Below, in pieces: positions 9,277 through 18,982 of a DNA stretch of 64,000 nt. The notes under the pieces were generated by a model. The model was given only the letters and a program-made list of their open reading frames with translations, ran no database searches and had not been told where the DNA came from. Each line of letters starts with the position of its first letter. Within the stretch, counting starts at the first letter, position 1. The DNA is from Chitinophaga pinensis (GTDB taxonomy: Bacteria; Bacteroidota; Bacteroidia; Flavobacteriales_D; Crocinitomicaceae): NCBI GenBank assembly GCA_945863605.1, contig CAMAZP010000012.1, forward strand, positions 20,526-84,525, given 5' to 3'. A program made the position numbers and the translations under genes.

Positions 9277-10319
9277 ATCAACAAAAATTTTTAATCGTCG
9301 GAGCAGGACTTGCAGGCACAAGCTTAGCCCATCAATTACTCAAAGCAGGACAATCAGTAACTTTACTCGACAAAGGAGAAAATCATGCAACAGCAATCGC
9401 AGCTGGTATGGTCAATCCAATGGTTTTTAGACGAATGAACAAATCCTGGCGCTTAGACGAATGTATGGAAGACGCAATTCCATTTTATAAAGCATTAGAA
9501 CAACAACTCAATACGTCACTTTATTTCCCAATTACAATCAGACGAATGTTCTCTTCAGCTCAAGAGCGTGAATTTTGGGAAAAACGTCAAGATTTAGACG
9601 AATACAAAGCGTATTTAACTCCCATTTCTGAAGCAGACAACAACTATTCAAAAGCTAAAAATGAATATGGAAGTGGATGTTTACAACAAGCTTTTTGGAT
9701 TGATGCACTCGCCTACTACGAAGGAAATCGCAACTATTTTAGAAGCATCGATTGTCTTTTAGACGAATCTTTTGATTTGATACAATTCGATGTAAAAACA
9801 GCGACCTACAAAGGAACCGAATATGATAAGGTTGTTTTTTGCTGTGGTTATTTGAATAAATACATTCCTTTTTTCGCAAGTGCGCCTGTGGAACAAACGA
9901 AAGGTCAAACACTCACCATAGAATCTCCTAATTTACCTGAAGATGAATCGCTAAATCGTAAATGTTTTGTGTTGCCACTTGGTTCAAAGACTTTCCGAAT
10001 TGGTGCTACCTACGAGTGGAATGATGAATCATTAACAACCACTGAAACTTCAAAACATCTCTTATTGGAACATTTAAGTGTGCTTGGCGATTTTGAGTTA
10101 AAAGTTGTAGATCAAAGTGTGGGGGTTCGCCCAACAGTTCTAGACAGAAGACCAATTATGGGACAACATCCAGAATTATCTAAACTATTTATTTTCAACG
10201 GTCTTGGCACAAAAGGCTATCTCATGGCGCCAACGTTAGCAAAAGACATGTGTGCATTTTTACTAGAGGGAAAGGAATTGGAGAAAGAGGTTTCGTTAGG
10301 AAGATTTGTTAAAAAATAG
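9273..10319 (+). CDS. FAD-dependent oxidoreductase, DAO family
   Basis: A 348-residue protein with an N-terminal dinucleotide-binding fold (FLIVGAGLAGTSLAHQLL, GxGxxG near residues 10-15, and an acidic strand end VTLLDKG). The C-terminal DAO signature is VGVRPTVLDRRPIMGQHP followed by FNGLGTKGYLMAP. This fits glycine/D-amino-acid oxidase-like enzymes (DadA, ThiO, MnmC C-domain); the substrate cannot be read from sequence. It is coupled to comF by a 4-base overlap. No membrane or signal segment is seen, so it is cytoplasmic. Confidence 0.85.
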   Translation: MNQQKFLIVGAGLAGTSLAHQLLKAGQSVTLLDKGENHATAIAAGMVNPMVFRRMNKSWRLDECMEDAIPFYKALEQQLNTSLYFPITIRRMFSSAQEREFWEKRQDLDEYKAYLTPISEADNNYSKAKNEYGSGCLQQAFWIDALAYYEGNRNYFRSIDCLLDESFDLIQFDVKTATYKGTEYDKVVFCCGYLNKYIPFFASAPVEQTKGQTLTIESPNLPEDESLNRKCFVLPLGSKTFRIGATYEWNDESLTTTETSKHLLLEHLSVLGDFELKVVDQSVGVRPTVLDRRPIMGQHPELSKLFIFNGLGTKGYLMAPTLAKDMCAFLLEGKELEKEVSLGRFVKK

Positions 10320-10335
10320 CTATTTAATTTAATGA

Positions 10336-10357
10336 TAGATTTTTTTAAAAAATCTAT
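10336..10357. terminator. Palindromic bidirectional terminator
   Basis: A near-perfect palindrome (TAGATTTTTT / AAAAAATCTA) lies between two convergent genes. The A and T runs inside the arms give a T-tract on either strand, so it can serve both the oxidoreductase gene and the DUF3050 gene. Confidence 0.55.
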
Positions 10358-10367
10358 TTAGTATATT

Positions 10368-11186
10368 TTAATTGTTGTGCAATAATTGATCAAAAGAAAT
10401 TGTTTTGGAATCTTTTTTTGTTATTGATTCCAAAATTCCATCCCATAAGCTAATTCTTTTTTTAAGCGCTTCTTTGGCAATTTCTGCAACTTCATTCCAT
10501 TTTTGAGTATTATCTCCACACATTTCTTCAATCATTTTCAAAGAAATAGGACCATGATTATCTCCATCTATTTCAATATGGCGTTCAAGATAATAGATTA
10601 ATTTTGAGATGTTTTCCTGACCTTTATTTTGCATTTCTTTTAAAATTTGAATGAACATATCAGGTATCAAATCTTCTCTGCCAAATGTGAAAACAGCTGC
10701 AATTTTATGAATTGAATTTTCATTCAATGTTGAAAAAGTAAAATTCACAAAATCTTTAGTTTCTTGATTAATTTCAGTTTTATCAAGTGCTTCATTCGTT
10801 GAAAATCCACTGTCTAATACATCTAAAAATGAATCAATTAATTTAGTATTTGCTCCAATTTCATTCATTGCATCGATATACAATTCATAGTGGCTTGCTA
10901 TTTCTCCTTTATTATTTAAATCAGATTCCTCACTTAATACAATTTCATTTATAAAACGCCGAATTATAGGATTTCCAATTGGTTTCCAGGGTATTTCTGT
11001 ACAAGTTAAGCCACGTTGTAATGATTTTAATAAACTCATAAAATCCCATACCGCAAAAACATGCTGCTCCATAAAAATTTGGAAATCTTCCACTTCAATA
11101 ACATGAGCATATAGTGGATGATTAATTAGTTGTAGACGATAAACATTTAATTCTAAATTTATTTTGTGTAAGCGTGAATTCATCAT
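10368..11186 (-). CDS. DUF3050 family protein, heme-oxygenase-like fold
   Basis: A 272-residue all-helical protein matching DUF3050. Positions that could bind metal are regularly spaced: E40/H42 (FMEQHVFAVWDF), E86-E87/D89, H99, and a rich cluster E201, H203, D207, D209, H211 (LERHIEIDGDNHG). This pattern recalls heme-oxygenase-like diiron oxidases (HDOs), and the TenA/heme-oxygenase fold is plausible for the family; a diiron enzyme is my inference, not a known activity. It is the last gene of a minus-strand operon with the frameshifted kinase-like gene (104 bp upstream) and a SPOR protein. No signal peptide. Confidence 0.7.
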   Translation of the reverse strand: MMNSRLHKINLELNVYRLQLINHPLYAHVIEVEDFQIFMEQHVFAVWDFMSLLKSLQRGLTCTEIPWKPIGNPIIRRFINEIVLSEESDLNNKGEIASHYELYIDAMNEIGANTKLIDSFLDVLDSGFSTNEALDKTEINQETKDFVNFTFSTLNENSIHKIAAVFTFGREDLIPDMFIQILKEMQNKGQENISKLIYYLERHIEIDGDNHGPISLKMIEEMCGDNTQKWNEVAEIAKEALKKRISLWDGILESITKKDSKTISFDQLLHNN

Positions 11187-11290
11187 ATCTTTTCAAACAA
11201 GATTAAAAGTAATTAGTTCATTATTTTTCAAAAAGAAAGCTGATAAATAATTAATAAAAACTTTCAGAAATAATTAATATTTTAATAAGG

Positions 11291-12306
11291 TTACTTAATA
11301 AGTTGATTATTTAAGTGTTGCAAATTTAAGCGAAGTATTTCAATCATATTTTTACAATCTTTAAATTTTTCATCTTTATTGTGAATTGAAAGTTCAAGTG
11401 CAAGTTGGGAAATTTTTTCAGGTTTAGAAAGTGTTTCTTTTTCCATTGTTTTGAATAAATCTTCTAATATTTCATTAGAATGTTTTACTCTTCTAATCAA
11501 ACGTGATCTTTCCTCAATTTGATACTGATTGATCGATTGTTCATTTAACATTTCAATTGATAAAGAAACAAAGTCATAATTTTCCTTAAAAAACTGTGGT
11601 AGATAAAACTTTTTCATTCCCTCGTAACATTGTTGGTCGAAGTCAATAGAACGAATTCGGTATTGAACATCATCAAAATCATGTGTCATTTCAATTACAT
11701 AGTTGTAGGAGCGCATATCTCCTAAAAGTGTGTAAAAGCATCGTTCATTGAATTTTATAAACTCTTTTGCTAAGCGGGTTTTATTTGTTTTTGGGTGATT
11801 TATTTCTGTTTTTAAAAAATCATCGCCTGGAATTCCTGAAATATGTTCTTCAACTAAAGTGTTTTCGTTTATAAAGTAGTTTATTCGATTAGGAGAGAGA
11901 ATATCTTCAATTTCTAAACCTAAAACGCGAGAGACATCAGCTTTCTTAACATAGAAATAATCATAGTTATCATTGAAGTTATTAATGATCCTAATTCTAA
12001 AGGGATTCGAATTGCCAAATAAACAAAAGTCCACACGATCTACTCTCAAGTGTTCAATTACAGAGACATCACCATCTGTTTTGAATAACGAATATATGTA
12101 ACACAAGCCTTGATTAATTTCATCAAAGTTATAGTGATCATAAATAACAGAAATCCAAAGTGAATTACCCAATGGAAATGAATCTTTATAACGCAATAAA
12201 CTTTCATAAGTTAATGGAATTCGATAATCCTGTTGTATTTCTTTAGGTACTTTTCTACATTAACAGAAAGAGGGAAACATGTTTTTTTAAGTAAATTATT
12301 ACTCAT
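11291..12306 (-). pseudogene. Kinase-like conserved protein with an N-terminal frameshift
   Basis: The intact frame of 301 codons (11291-12196) has only a TTG start. Upstream, an ATG at 12306, 10 nt after the previous gene's stop, opens MSNNLLKKTCFPLSVNVEKY, which stops after about 31 codons in another frame. Adding one A at the AAA run at 12242-12244 joins the frames as ...EKYLKEIQQDYRIPLTYESLLRYKDSF, giving about 337 residues. The body has kinase-like signatures: a lysine pair (YFYVKKADV), a hinge-like LVEEHISGIPGDD, a catalytic-loop-like LLGDMRSYNYVI and a DFG-like SIDFDQQ, as in APH/HipA-type folds. The fold is inferred. Either a real one-base deletion or a homopolymer sequencing error. 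Confidence 0.65.
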
Positions 12307-12316
12307 GTTTTGTATT

Positions 12317-12691
12317 TTAATCAATCCTCGGTAGATTTATTAGTTCTTTGTGAATTATTGTTAGTGAGTAATCAGAAATGATTTTTTCTTTCAATTTCTC
12401 AGCTTCTATTTGTGTTCTGAAATCGCCAACTTTTAAATTAAAATTAGGAGCTTCAAAATTGATGTAAGTGTCTATTTTAGGATATTGATTTAAGAATCTT
12501 ATGCGAGTTTGATCAACCAAGTTTTTATCAGAATCAAAACATATCTGAACACGATAACCTAAGATTTGTTTTTGAGTTTTGGTTATGATTTTTTCATCTA
12601 TACGAATGTCCTTTATAATGTTTATCTGAGCATGTAAATCTGATAGGTTTAAAAGGGAAGTCAATAATAAAATTTTAAATATTATATTCAT
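12317..12691 (-). CDS. Small exported SPOR-like protein
   Basis: A 124-residue protein with a signal peptide (MNIIFKILLLTSLLNLSDLHA, cleavage after about residue 21) followed by one SPOR-like unit: GYRVQICFDSDKNL, then FNLKVGDFRTQIEAEKLKEKI. SPOR domains bind denuded peptidoglycan glycans; here the protein is almost only that domain, so a peptidoglycan-binding role in the periplasm is inferred. It is the first gene of the minus-strand operon, with a TACTTTTG box about 20 nt before its start. The downstream ATG is 10 nt past its stop. Confidence 0.72.
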   Translation of the reverse strand: MNIIFKILLLTSLLNLSDLHAQINIIKDIRIDEKIITKTQKQILGYRVQICFDSDKNLVDQTRIRFLNQYPKIDTYINFEAPNFNLKVGDFRTQIEAEKLKEKIISDYSLTIIHKELINLPRID

Positions 12692-12698
12692 CTTGCTA

Positions 12699-12719
12699 TT
12701 TTGTTTTAAAACAAAAGTA
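12699..12719 (-). promoter_or_regulatory. -7 box TACTTTTG overlapping an 18-bp palindrome
   Basis: On the minus strand TACTTTTG (12719-12712) matches TAnnTTTG about 20 nt before the SPOR gene start. It overlaps a perfect palindrome TTTTGTTTTAAAACAAAA (12699-12716), which could be an operator or chance in AT-rich DNA. Confidence 0.4.
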
Positions 12720-12889
12720 AAAAATCATTTTAAATTTAGTTTATACTCTTGTAATTCAAAATTGTATAAGCTACTTCTTTTCAATTTGTTATTGAAATCT
12801 TTTTTGTGCGTCTTATTTAGAATCGTTTTAAATTAGCGTGTTTCTCATAATTTTTGTCATAAAACTGTCACGGCATAGTGCTAAACTTC

Positions 12890-12897
12890 TAATTTTG
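12890..12897 (+). promoter_or_regulatory. Candidate -7 box TAATTTTG for the act-cox operon
   Basis: An exact TAnnTTTG match 58 nt before the start of actA in a 264-bp gap. No clear -33 element is present at the usual spacing (a TTTTTG is too far upstream). It would drive the whole eight-gene respiratory operon. Confidence 0.45.
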
Positions 12898-12955
12898 TTC
12901 TCGTTAAAATGCGTTAAAATCGTATTTATTTATAAAGAATTTAGTAATTATTTTC

Positions 12956-14305
12956 ATGAAAATATCTAATATTCAAATGCTTAATGGTCTTAGAAAGCTA
13001 GTCTCAACTGTCTTAATGATATGTCTGTCACTGCTAAACTTCAACGCTTTATCACAAGGTGAGGCGCTTTTCAAGTCGAAATGTGCTACTTGTCATCAAA
13101 CTCACAAAAATGGCACAGGTCCTAAATTATACCAAGTTCGTGACAAATGGGCGTCTGGTGGAGCCAAAGAAGGTTCCATATACCAATGGGTAAATAATTG
13201 GCAAACAGCTGCTGCAAGTGATCCTTACGCCGCTGAGGTATCCAAATGGTCTCCAACTGCAATGTCTGCTTTCCCAGACTTAAAAAAGGAAGAAATTGAT
13301 GCGATTCTTGATTGGGTGGATGCTCAACCAGACCCTGCAGCTGCCTCTGCTACTGCAGGTGCAGGTGGTGCAACAGATGGATCGGCAGGAGTTATGAGTG
13401 AAGAATCTGAAGAGGATTCTGTTGCATGGATATGGATAGTTATGGGGGTCATATTCATTGTAATCATTATGGCAGTTGGTGGTGTTCGAAGACAACTTTC
13501 AATCGCAACTTCAGAGGACCCAACATCACAAGAAAAACTTACATACACTGAAGAGTTTAGAGCATGGGCATGGAAGAACAAGATATACGTTGGAATCACT
13601 ACTCTAGTTTTAGTTATTTCTTTAATTGTTGGTTTCTTTCAGACATTAGCTACTGTTGGTGTTGTTGAGGGGTATCAACCCTCACAACCAATTGCATTTC
13701 CACATGATGCGCATGCCGGAATCAATGGTATAGATTGTAAATATTGTCATAACTCAGTTACAAAATCAAAATCTGCAGGTATACCAACTGTAAATGTTTG
13801 TATGAATTGTCATAAACAAATCAACGGGGAAGGAAAACCATTTGCCGGAGAAATTCAAAAAATATACAAAGCAGCAGGATGGGATCCAAGTGGAGCGGGT
13901 AAATACACTGGTAAAGTAAGTCCAATTGTTTGGAATAAAGTACATGTTCTTCCTGATCACGTTTACTTTAATCACTCTCAACACGTTGTAGTTGGTGGGA
14001 TTGATTGTAAACAATGTCACGGTGATATGACAACAATGAAAGAAGCGGTGAAGGTTCAACCAATTGAGGAATTAAACAAAATTGAAGGTAATATTAAATT
14101 AACTAAACCTACTTTAACCATGGGTTGGTGTATTGAATGTCACGGTGTTAAAGAAGTTGCAATTGGAAATGGTAAAAATGCTTATTACGATGAGATTCAT
14201 AGAAGATTGAAAAAAGACAAAGCCTTATATCGCAAATATTTGCAAGACGGAAAAATAACCGTAAACGAGCTTGGTGGTTGGGAATGTGCAAAGTGTCACT
14301 ATTAA
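12956..14305 (+). CDS. actA: Alternative complex III, multiheme cytochrome c subunit ActA
   Basis: Electron-transfer subunit of alternative complex III, which oxidises menaquinol in place of the bc1 complex. A signal peptide is followed by a monoheme c domain (CATCH, residues 43-47), an Ala/Gly-rich linker, two membrane helices (about 156-176 and 208-228), and a periplasmic domain with five more sites: CKYCH, CMNCH, CKQCH, CIECH and CAKCH. That makes six hemes rather than the five of classical ActA, through fusion of a single-heme domain at the N-terminus. It is the first gene of the act-cox operon. Confidence 0.93.
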   Translation: MKISNIQMLNGLRKLVSTVLMICLSLLNFNALSQGEALFKSKCATCHQTHKNGTGPKLYQVRDKWASGGAKEGSIYQWVNNWQTAAASDPYAAEVSKWSPTAMSAFPDLKKEEIDAILDWVDAQPDPAAASATAGAGGATDGSAGVMSEESEEDSVAWIWIVMGVIFIVIIMAVGGVRRQLSIATSEDPTSQEKLTYTEEFRAWAWKNKIYVGITTLVLVISLIVGFFQTLATVGVVEGYQPSQPIAFPHDAHAGINGIDCKYCHNSVTKSKSAGIPTVNVCMNCHKQINGEGKPFAGEIQKIYKAAGWDPSGAGKYTGKVSPIVWNKVHVLPDHVYFNHSQHVVVGGIDCKQCHGDMTTMKEAVKVQPIEELNKIEGNIKLTKPTLTMGWCIECHGVKEVAIGNGKNAYYDEIHRRLKKDKALYRKYLQDGKITVNELGGWECAKCHY

Positions 14306-14338
14306 TTAATTAATTATATTCTTGTCGAAACATAGACT

Positions 14339-17300
14339 ATGGGAATAACAAAAAAATATTGGAAAGGTCTTGAAGAATTAAAGGAAACACCTGAATTCAT
14401 CAAGCACAAAGAGCAAGAGTTTCCTCATCAACAGACGATCGAAGATTTCTTAGCTGACGAAAAGTTGAATGAAACTTCAACTGCTAGAAGAGATTTTCTT
14501 AAATTTTTAGGTTTCTCAGTTGCTGCAGCAACTTTAGCGGCTTGTGAGGCACCAGTGACAAAAGCTGTACCTTATGTAGTTAAACCAGAAAACGTTACAC
14601 CTGGTATGCCGACTTGGTACGCTTCAACTTATTACGATGGTGTATCCTATGCTAGTATATTAGTTAAAACAAGAGAAGGTCGTCCTATTTATATTAAAGG
14701 AAATAAAGATTTTGGTTTTACAAAGGGCGCAGTTAATCCACAAATAATAGCATCTGTTTTAGGTTTATATGACAGTGAGCGTGTTACAGGAGCAACAGCA
14801 AACGGAAAGCTAACATCTTGGTCAAAAGTAGATGATGCAATTTCAGCTGATATCAAAAAAGCGAAAGATGTTGTTCTTTTAACAAATTCAATTATTAGTC
14901 CATCAATGAAACGCGCCATTAGTGAAATGGCTTTATCATTGAATGGTGAAGGAGGAGCAAAATTTTCACATGTAACTTATGATGCAGTTTCATACGCTGC
15001 AATAAGAGAAGCTAACTTCAAAAACTTTGGAGCGCCAATTATACCAAGTTATGATTTCTCAAAAGCAAAAACAATTGTTAGTGTAGGTGCAGATTTCTTA
15101 AGTTCTTGGTTATTACCTACTGAATTTGCAAAACAATTTGGTGAAGGAAGAAATCCTGACGGGGAATGGATGTCTAAATTCATTCATTTTGAATCTGTAA
15201 TGTCTGTTACTGGTTCAAATGCGGATTATAGAGGCATGATCAAACCTTCAGAGCAAGCTGCAGTTTTAGCTTATATCCTTAAAGGTTTAGGAGGTTCAAC
15301 TTCTGTTGATTCTAAATTAAAAGATTCAGCTAAAGTAGCAGCAGATCAAGCAATTGCCTCCTTAAAAAAATCAAAAAAAGAATCTATCATTATTTGTGGA
15401 AGTAATAATGTAGGTCTTCAAATGCTTACCAACAAAATCAATAATTTACTAAATACATACGGGACTACAATTGATATGAATAATTCAATTGAATTGTTTC
15501 AAGCCCAAGATTCTCAGGTTGAAAAATTAGTAAATAATATAATCGCAGGTAAAGGTCCAGATGTTTTGTTAATGTATGGTGTTAATCCAGTATATACATT
15601 ACCTAATGGAACTGATTTTGCAAAAGCATTAAAAGGAATTAAAACCTCAGTTTCATTTGCCTCACATGCTGATGAAACGGCTAGTTTAGTAACTTATATT
15701 TGTCCAGATCACCACGCTTTAGAGTCTTGGAACGATTTAAAACCAAAACAAAGTGAATATGCAATTGCTCAGCCTACCATTCGCCCATTACACAATACTG
15801 CCTCTGCCTTAGAGTCTATGTTAGTATGGAACGGTAAAAGAGCTAGAGGAGGTAAGGATTCAACTGTTGCTTATGATTATATCAAAGAAACATTTACAAC
15901 TTTATTCCCAACAGCAGACTTCGCTTACACTACTCACAATAGTTGCATCGCTTCAACTGTTACTCCTCAATCTTTGGTATACAAAGATGCTCCTGTAACA
16001 GGTCTACCTAAAGCAGGTGAAGTTGAAGTTGTCATGTATCAAAAGTCAGCTATTGGAACAGGTATTCATGCGAATAATCCATGGTTGCAAGAGATGCCAG
16101 ATCCAATTACGAAAGTAACTTGGGATAATTATATAACAATGAATCCGGTTGAAATGGTTGAGGCAGGTTTTGTTACTACTTATGATCAAGAAAATGGATT
16201 AAACATAGCAACTATAACTGTTGGTAATAAATCTTTGACTTTACCTGTTTATCCTTTGCCAGGACAAGCATTGAAAACTGTTGGAGTTGCTCTAGGATAT
16301 GGAAGAGGAGCGAATGGAGAAAAAATTGGTAAAGCTGCATTTCAAACGAAAGAATATGGGGGATATGTAGAAAATGAAGACGGAAAACCAGCTTCAATTG
16401 GTGGCAATGCGTATTCATTAACTTCATTTTCTAATGATACAATAGAATTTTCAGCTATTGCTAAAGTTAATAAAGCTGATGGTACTTATCCAATTGCAGC
16501 AACTCAGATTCACCATACTGTTATGGGGCGTCATTCAATCGTCCGAGAAACTACATTAGATATTTTTACAAGTAAAGACAAAGAAGCATATAACCCAGCT
16601 CATACTTTACAACGTTTAAACAAAGACTTAGAGCACGAAGAAGCGCCTGTTAGTGAGTTTGATTTGTGGGATGCACATCCGGTAGAGAAAATTGGTCACA
16701 GATGGGGAATGACAATAGATTTATCATCATGTATTGGTTGTGGTTCATGTTTAATTGCTTGTCAATCAGAAAATAATGTTCCTGTAGTTGGTAAAGATGA
16801 AGTACGAAGAGGAAGAGAAATGCATTGGTTGAGAATTGACCGTTATTTTGCTTCTGATGAAGAATCAACAGTGGGGACAAGAAAAGATAAAGATAGTTTC
16901 TCATATGAAAAGGCTGAAATAGCGGCTTTAAATCCAAAAGTGATTCACATGCCACTAATGTGTCAGCATTGTAATCATGCACCATGTGAAACAGTATGTC
17001 CAGTTGCAGCGACTACTCACAGTAATGAAGGTTTAAATCAAATGACTTATAATCGTTGTATTGGAACTAGATATTGTGCTAACAACTGTCCGTATAAAGT
17101 AAGACGTTTTAATTGGTTCAATTATCCATCTTATAAGAAATTTACTGAGGTTAATCCAGCACAAGATGATTTAGGTCGTATGGTTTTAAATCCTGATGTA
17201 ACTGTTAGAACTAGAGGTGTAATGGAAAAATGTTCTTTGTGTGTACAAAGAATTCAAGCAACAAAATTATCTGCTAAGAAAGATGGTAGAGTAGTGACAG

Positions 17301-17563
17301 ACGGAGAATTCGCAACTGCTTGTTCTGACTCATGTCCTACAAATGCAATAATTGTTGGTGATTGGAACGATATCCGTTCAACGGTTAGATCTAGTTCAGA
17401 AGATAAAAGAAGTTACCAAGCACTCGAAGAAATAGGTGTAAAACCTAATATTTGGTATAAGGTGAAAGTTAGAAATGAAGTCAATAAGGAATTGAATAAA
17501 TTACAAGTTGTCAAAGAAACTGCTCATCATGGAGGTCACGGAGAAAAAAAAGCACATCATTAA
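14339..17563 (+). CDS. actB: Alternative complex III, iron-sulfur subunit ActB
   Basis: A 1,074-residue fusion of a molybdopterin-oxidoreductase-like domain and a ferredoxin-like domain. A Tat-type signal is internal (TARRDFLKFLGFSVAAATLAAC, about residues 48-69), with a cysteine suited to lipidation. The central domain resembles the molybdenum family, which lacks cofactor in ActB. The C-terminal third binds clusters: CIGCGSCLIACQSENNVP, CQHCNHAPCETVCPVAA, CIGTRYCANNCPYKV and CSLCVQRI, consistent with three 4Fe-4S and one 3Fe-4S. The His-rich tail (HHGGHGEKKAHH) is unusual. 33 nt after actA. Confidence 0.94.
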   Translation: MGITKKYWKGLEELKETPEFIKHKEQEFPHQQTIEDFLADEKLNETSTARRDFLKFLGFSVAAATLAACEAPVTKAVPYVVKPENVTPGMPTWYASTYYDGVSYASILVKTREGRPIYIKGNKDFGFTKGAVNPQIIASVLGLYDSERVTGATANGKLTSWSKVDDAISADIKKAKDVVLLTNSIISPSMKRAISEMALSLNGEGGAKFSHVTYDAVSYAAIREANFKNFGAPIIPSYDFSKAKTIVSVGADFLSSWLLPTEFAKQFGEGRNPDGEWMSKFIHFESVMSVTGSNADYRGMIKPSEQAAVLAYILKGLGGSTSVDSKLKDSAKVAADQAIASLKKSKKESIIICGSNNVGLQMLTNKINNLLNTYGTTIDMNNSIELFQAQDSQVEKLVNNIIAGKGPDVLLMYGVNPVYTLPNGTDFAKALKGIKTSVSFASHADETASLVTYICPDHHALESWNDLKPKQSEYAIAQPTIRPLHNTASALESMLVWNGKRARGGKDSTVAYDYIKETFTTLFPTADFAYTTHNSCIASTVTPQSLVYKDAPVTGLPKAGEVEVVMYQKSAIGTGIHANNPWLQEMPDPITKVTWDNYITMNPVEMVEAGFVTTYDQENGLNIATITVGNKSLTLPVYPLPGQALKTVGVALGYGRGANGEKIGKAAFQTKEYGGYVENEDGKPASIGGNAYSLTSFSNDTIEFSAIAKVNKADGTYPIAATQIHHTVMGRHSIVRETTLDIFTSKDKEAYNPAHTLQRLNKDLEHEEAPVSEFDLWDAHPVEKIGHRWGMTIDLSSCIGCGSCLIACQSENNVPVVGKDEVRRGREMHWLRIDRYFASDEESTVGTRKDKDSFSYEKAEIAALNPKVIHMPLMCQHCNHAPCETVCPVAATTHSNEGLNQMTYNRCIGTRYCANNCPYKVRRFNWFNYPSYKKFTEVNPAQDDLGRMVLNPDVTVRTRGVMEKCSLCVQRIQATKLSAKKDGRVVTDGEFATACSDSCPTNAIIVGDWNDIRSTVRSSSEDKRSYQALEEIGVKPNIWYKVKVRNEVNKELNKLQVVKETAHHGGHGEKKAHH

Positions 17564-17582
17564 TAGAAAATAAATATTTGTA

Positions 17583-18971
17583 ATGCAAAAGGAAGCAGCA
17601 ATTAGAGAACCCCTCATTTTAGGTCACAAGACTTATCATGATATTACAGAGGATGTTTGCCGTCCAATTGAGGACAAAGCTCCTAAAATGTGGTATATCC
17701 TATTTGGTATAGCACTAATAATTGGTCTATATGGAGTAGGATGTATTCTTTACTTATTAGGAACTGGTGTTGGAGTTTGGGGGTTAAACAAAACTATAGG
17801 TTGGGCATGGGATATTACCAATTTCGTTTGGTGGGTTGGTATCGGTCATGCAGGTACACTTATTTCTGCAGTTTTGCTATTATTAAGACAAAAGTGGCGA
17901 ATGGCAATTAACCGTTCTGCAGAAGCTATGACAATCTTCGCGGTATTTATGGCTGGTTTGTTTCCTTTAATTCACATGGGTCGACTTTGGGTGGGATATT
18001 GGGTTTTACCACTTCCTAATCAATTTGGTTCTTTGTGGGTAAATTTTAATTCACCATTATTGTGGGACGTTTTTGCTATCTCGACATATTTATCAGTTTC
18101 TCTTGTTTTTTGGTATATTGGTTTAATTCCCGATTTTGCTACTATAAGAGATAGAGCTAAAAAGCCACTATCCAAGAAAATGTATTCTATTCTATCTTTT
18201 GGATGGTCAGGAAGAGCAAAAAACTGGAATCGTTTTGAATTAGTTTCTTTAGTATTAGCTGGTTTAGCAACTCCTCTTGTATTCTCCGTTCACTCGATTG
18301 TATCATTTGACTTTGCAACATCTGTAATTCCAGGTTGGCATACAACTATTTTTCCACCATATTTCGTTGCTGGTGCCGTATTTTCTGGTTTTGCTATGGT
18401 ACAGACATTGACTCTCATCATGAGAAAAGCAATGGGATTAGAAGCATATATCCATACTAAACATGTAGAATATATGAATATTGTAATCATGGTTACTGGC
18501 TCTATAGTAGGTACGGCTTACATTACTGAATTATTTATTTCGTGGTATTCGGGAGTAGAATATGAAGCATATGCCTTTTTAAACAGAGCAACAGGTCCTT
18601 ATTGGTGGGCTTATTGGTCCATGATGACTTGTAATGTGATTTCACCGCAATTGATGTGGTTCAGAAAATTAAGAAGAAGTCTACTATTCACTTTCTTTAT
18701 TTCTATAGTTGTTAATATTGGAATGTGGTTCGAACGATATGTAATTATTGTGACTTCAATACACAGAGACTATGTTCCAGCAGCTTGGAGTATGCATTAT
18801 CCAAGTCATATAGATATCGGAGTATATGTTGGTACAATCGGATTATTTTTTGTGTTTTTCTTGTTGTTCGCACGTTTCTTCCCAGTACTTGCTCTAAACG
18901 AAGTTAAAACAATCCTAAAAGGATCTGGACAGTCATATAAAGAATCTCCTGATTATCACAACCACCATTAA
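17583..18971 (+). CDS. actC: Alternative complex III, NrfD-like membrane subunit ActC
   Basis: A 462-residue polytopic protein with about ten membrane helices of the NrfD/PsrC family (for example ILFGIALIIGLYGVGCILYLLG, and FVWWVGIGHAGTLISAVLLL). It is thought to hold the quinol site of the complex, with histidines such as HAGT and HMGRLWVGYW near the periplasmic face. A His pair (NHH) ends the chain. It follows actB by 19 nt and precedes actD by 11 nt, so co-translation in one operon is clear. Confidence 0.94.
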   Translation: MQKEAAIREPLILGHKTYHDITEDVCRPIEDKAPKMWYILFGIALIIGLYGVGCILYLLGTGVGVWGLNKTIGWAWDITNFVWWVGIGHAGTLISAVLLLLRQKWRMAINRSAEAMTIFAVFMAGLFPLIHMGRLWVGYWVLPLPNQFGSLWVNFNSPLLWDVFAISTYLSVSLVFWYIGLIPDFATIRDRAKKPLSKKMYSILSFGWSGRAKNWNRFELVSLVLAGLATPLVFSVHSIVSFDFATSVIPGWHTTIFPPYFVAGAVFSGFAMVQTLTLIMRKAMGLEAYIHTKHVEYMNIVIMVTGSIVGTAYITELFISWYSGVEYEAYAFLNRATGPYWWAYWSMMTCNVISPQLMWFRKLRRSLLFTFFISIVVNIGMWFERYVIIVTSIHRDYVPAAWSMHYPSHIDIGVYVGTIGLFFVFFLLFARFFPVLALNEVKTILKGSGQSYKESPDYHNHH

Positions 18972-18982
18972 TAGAAAATAAT

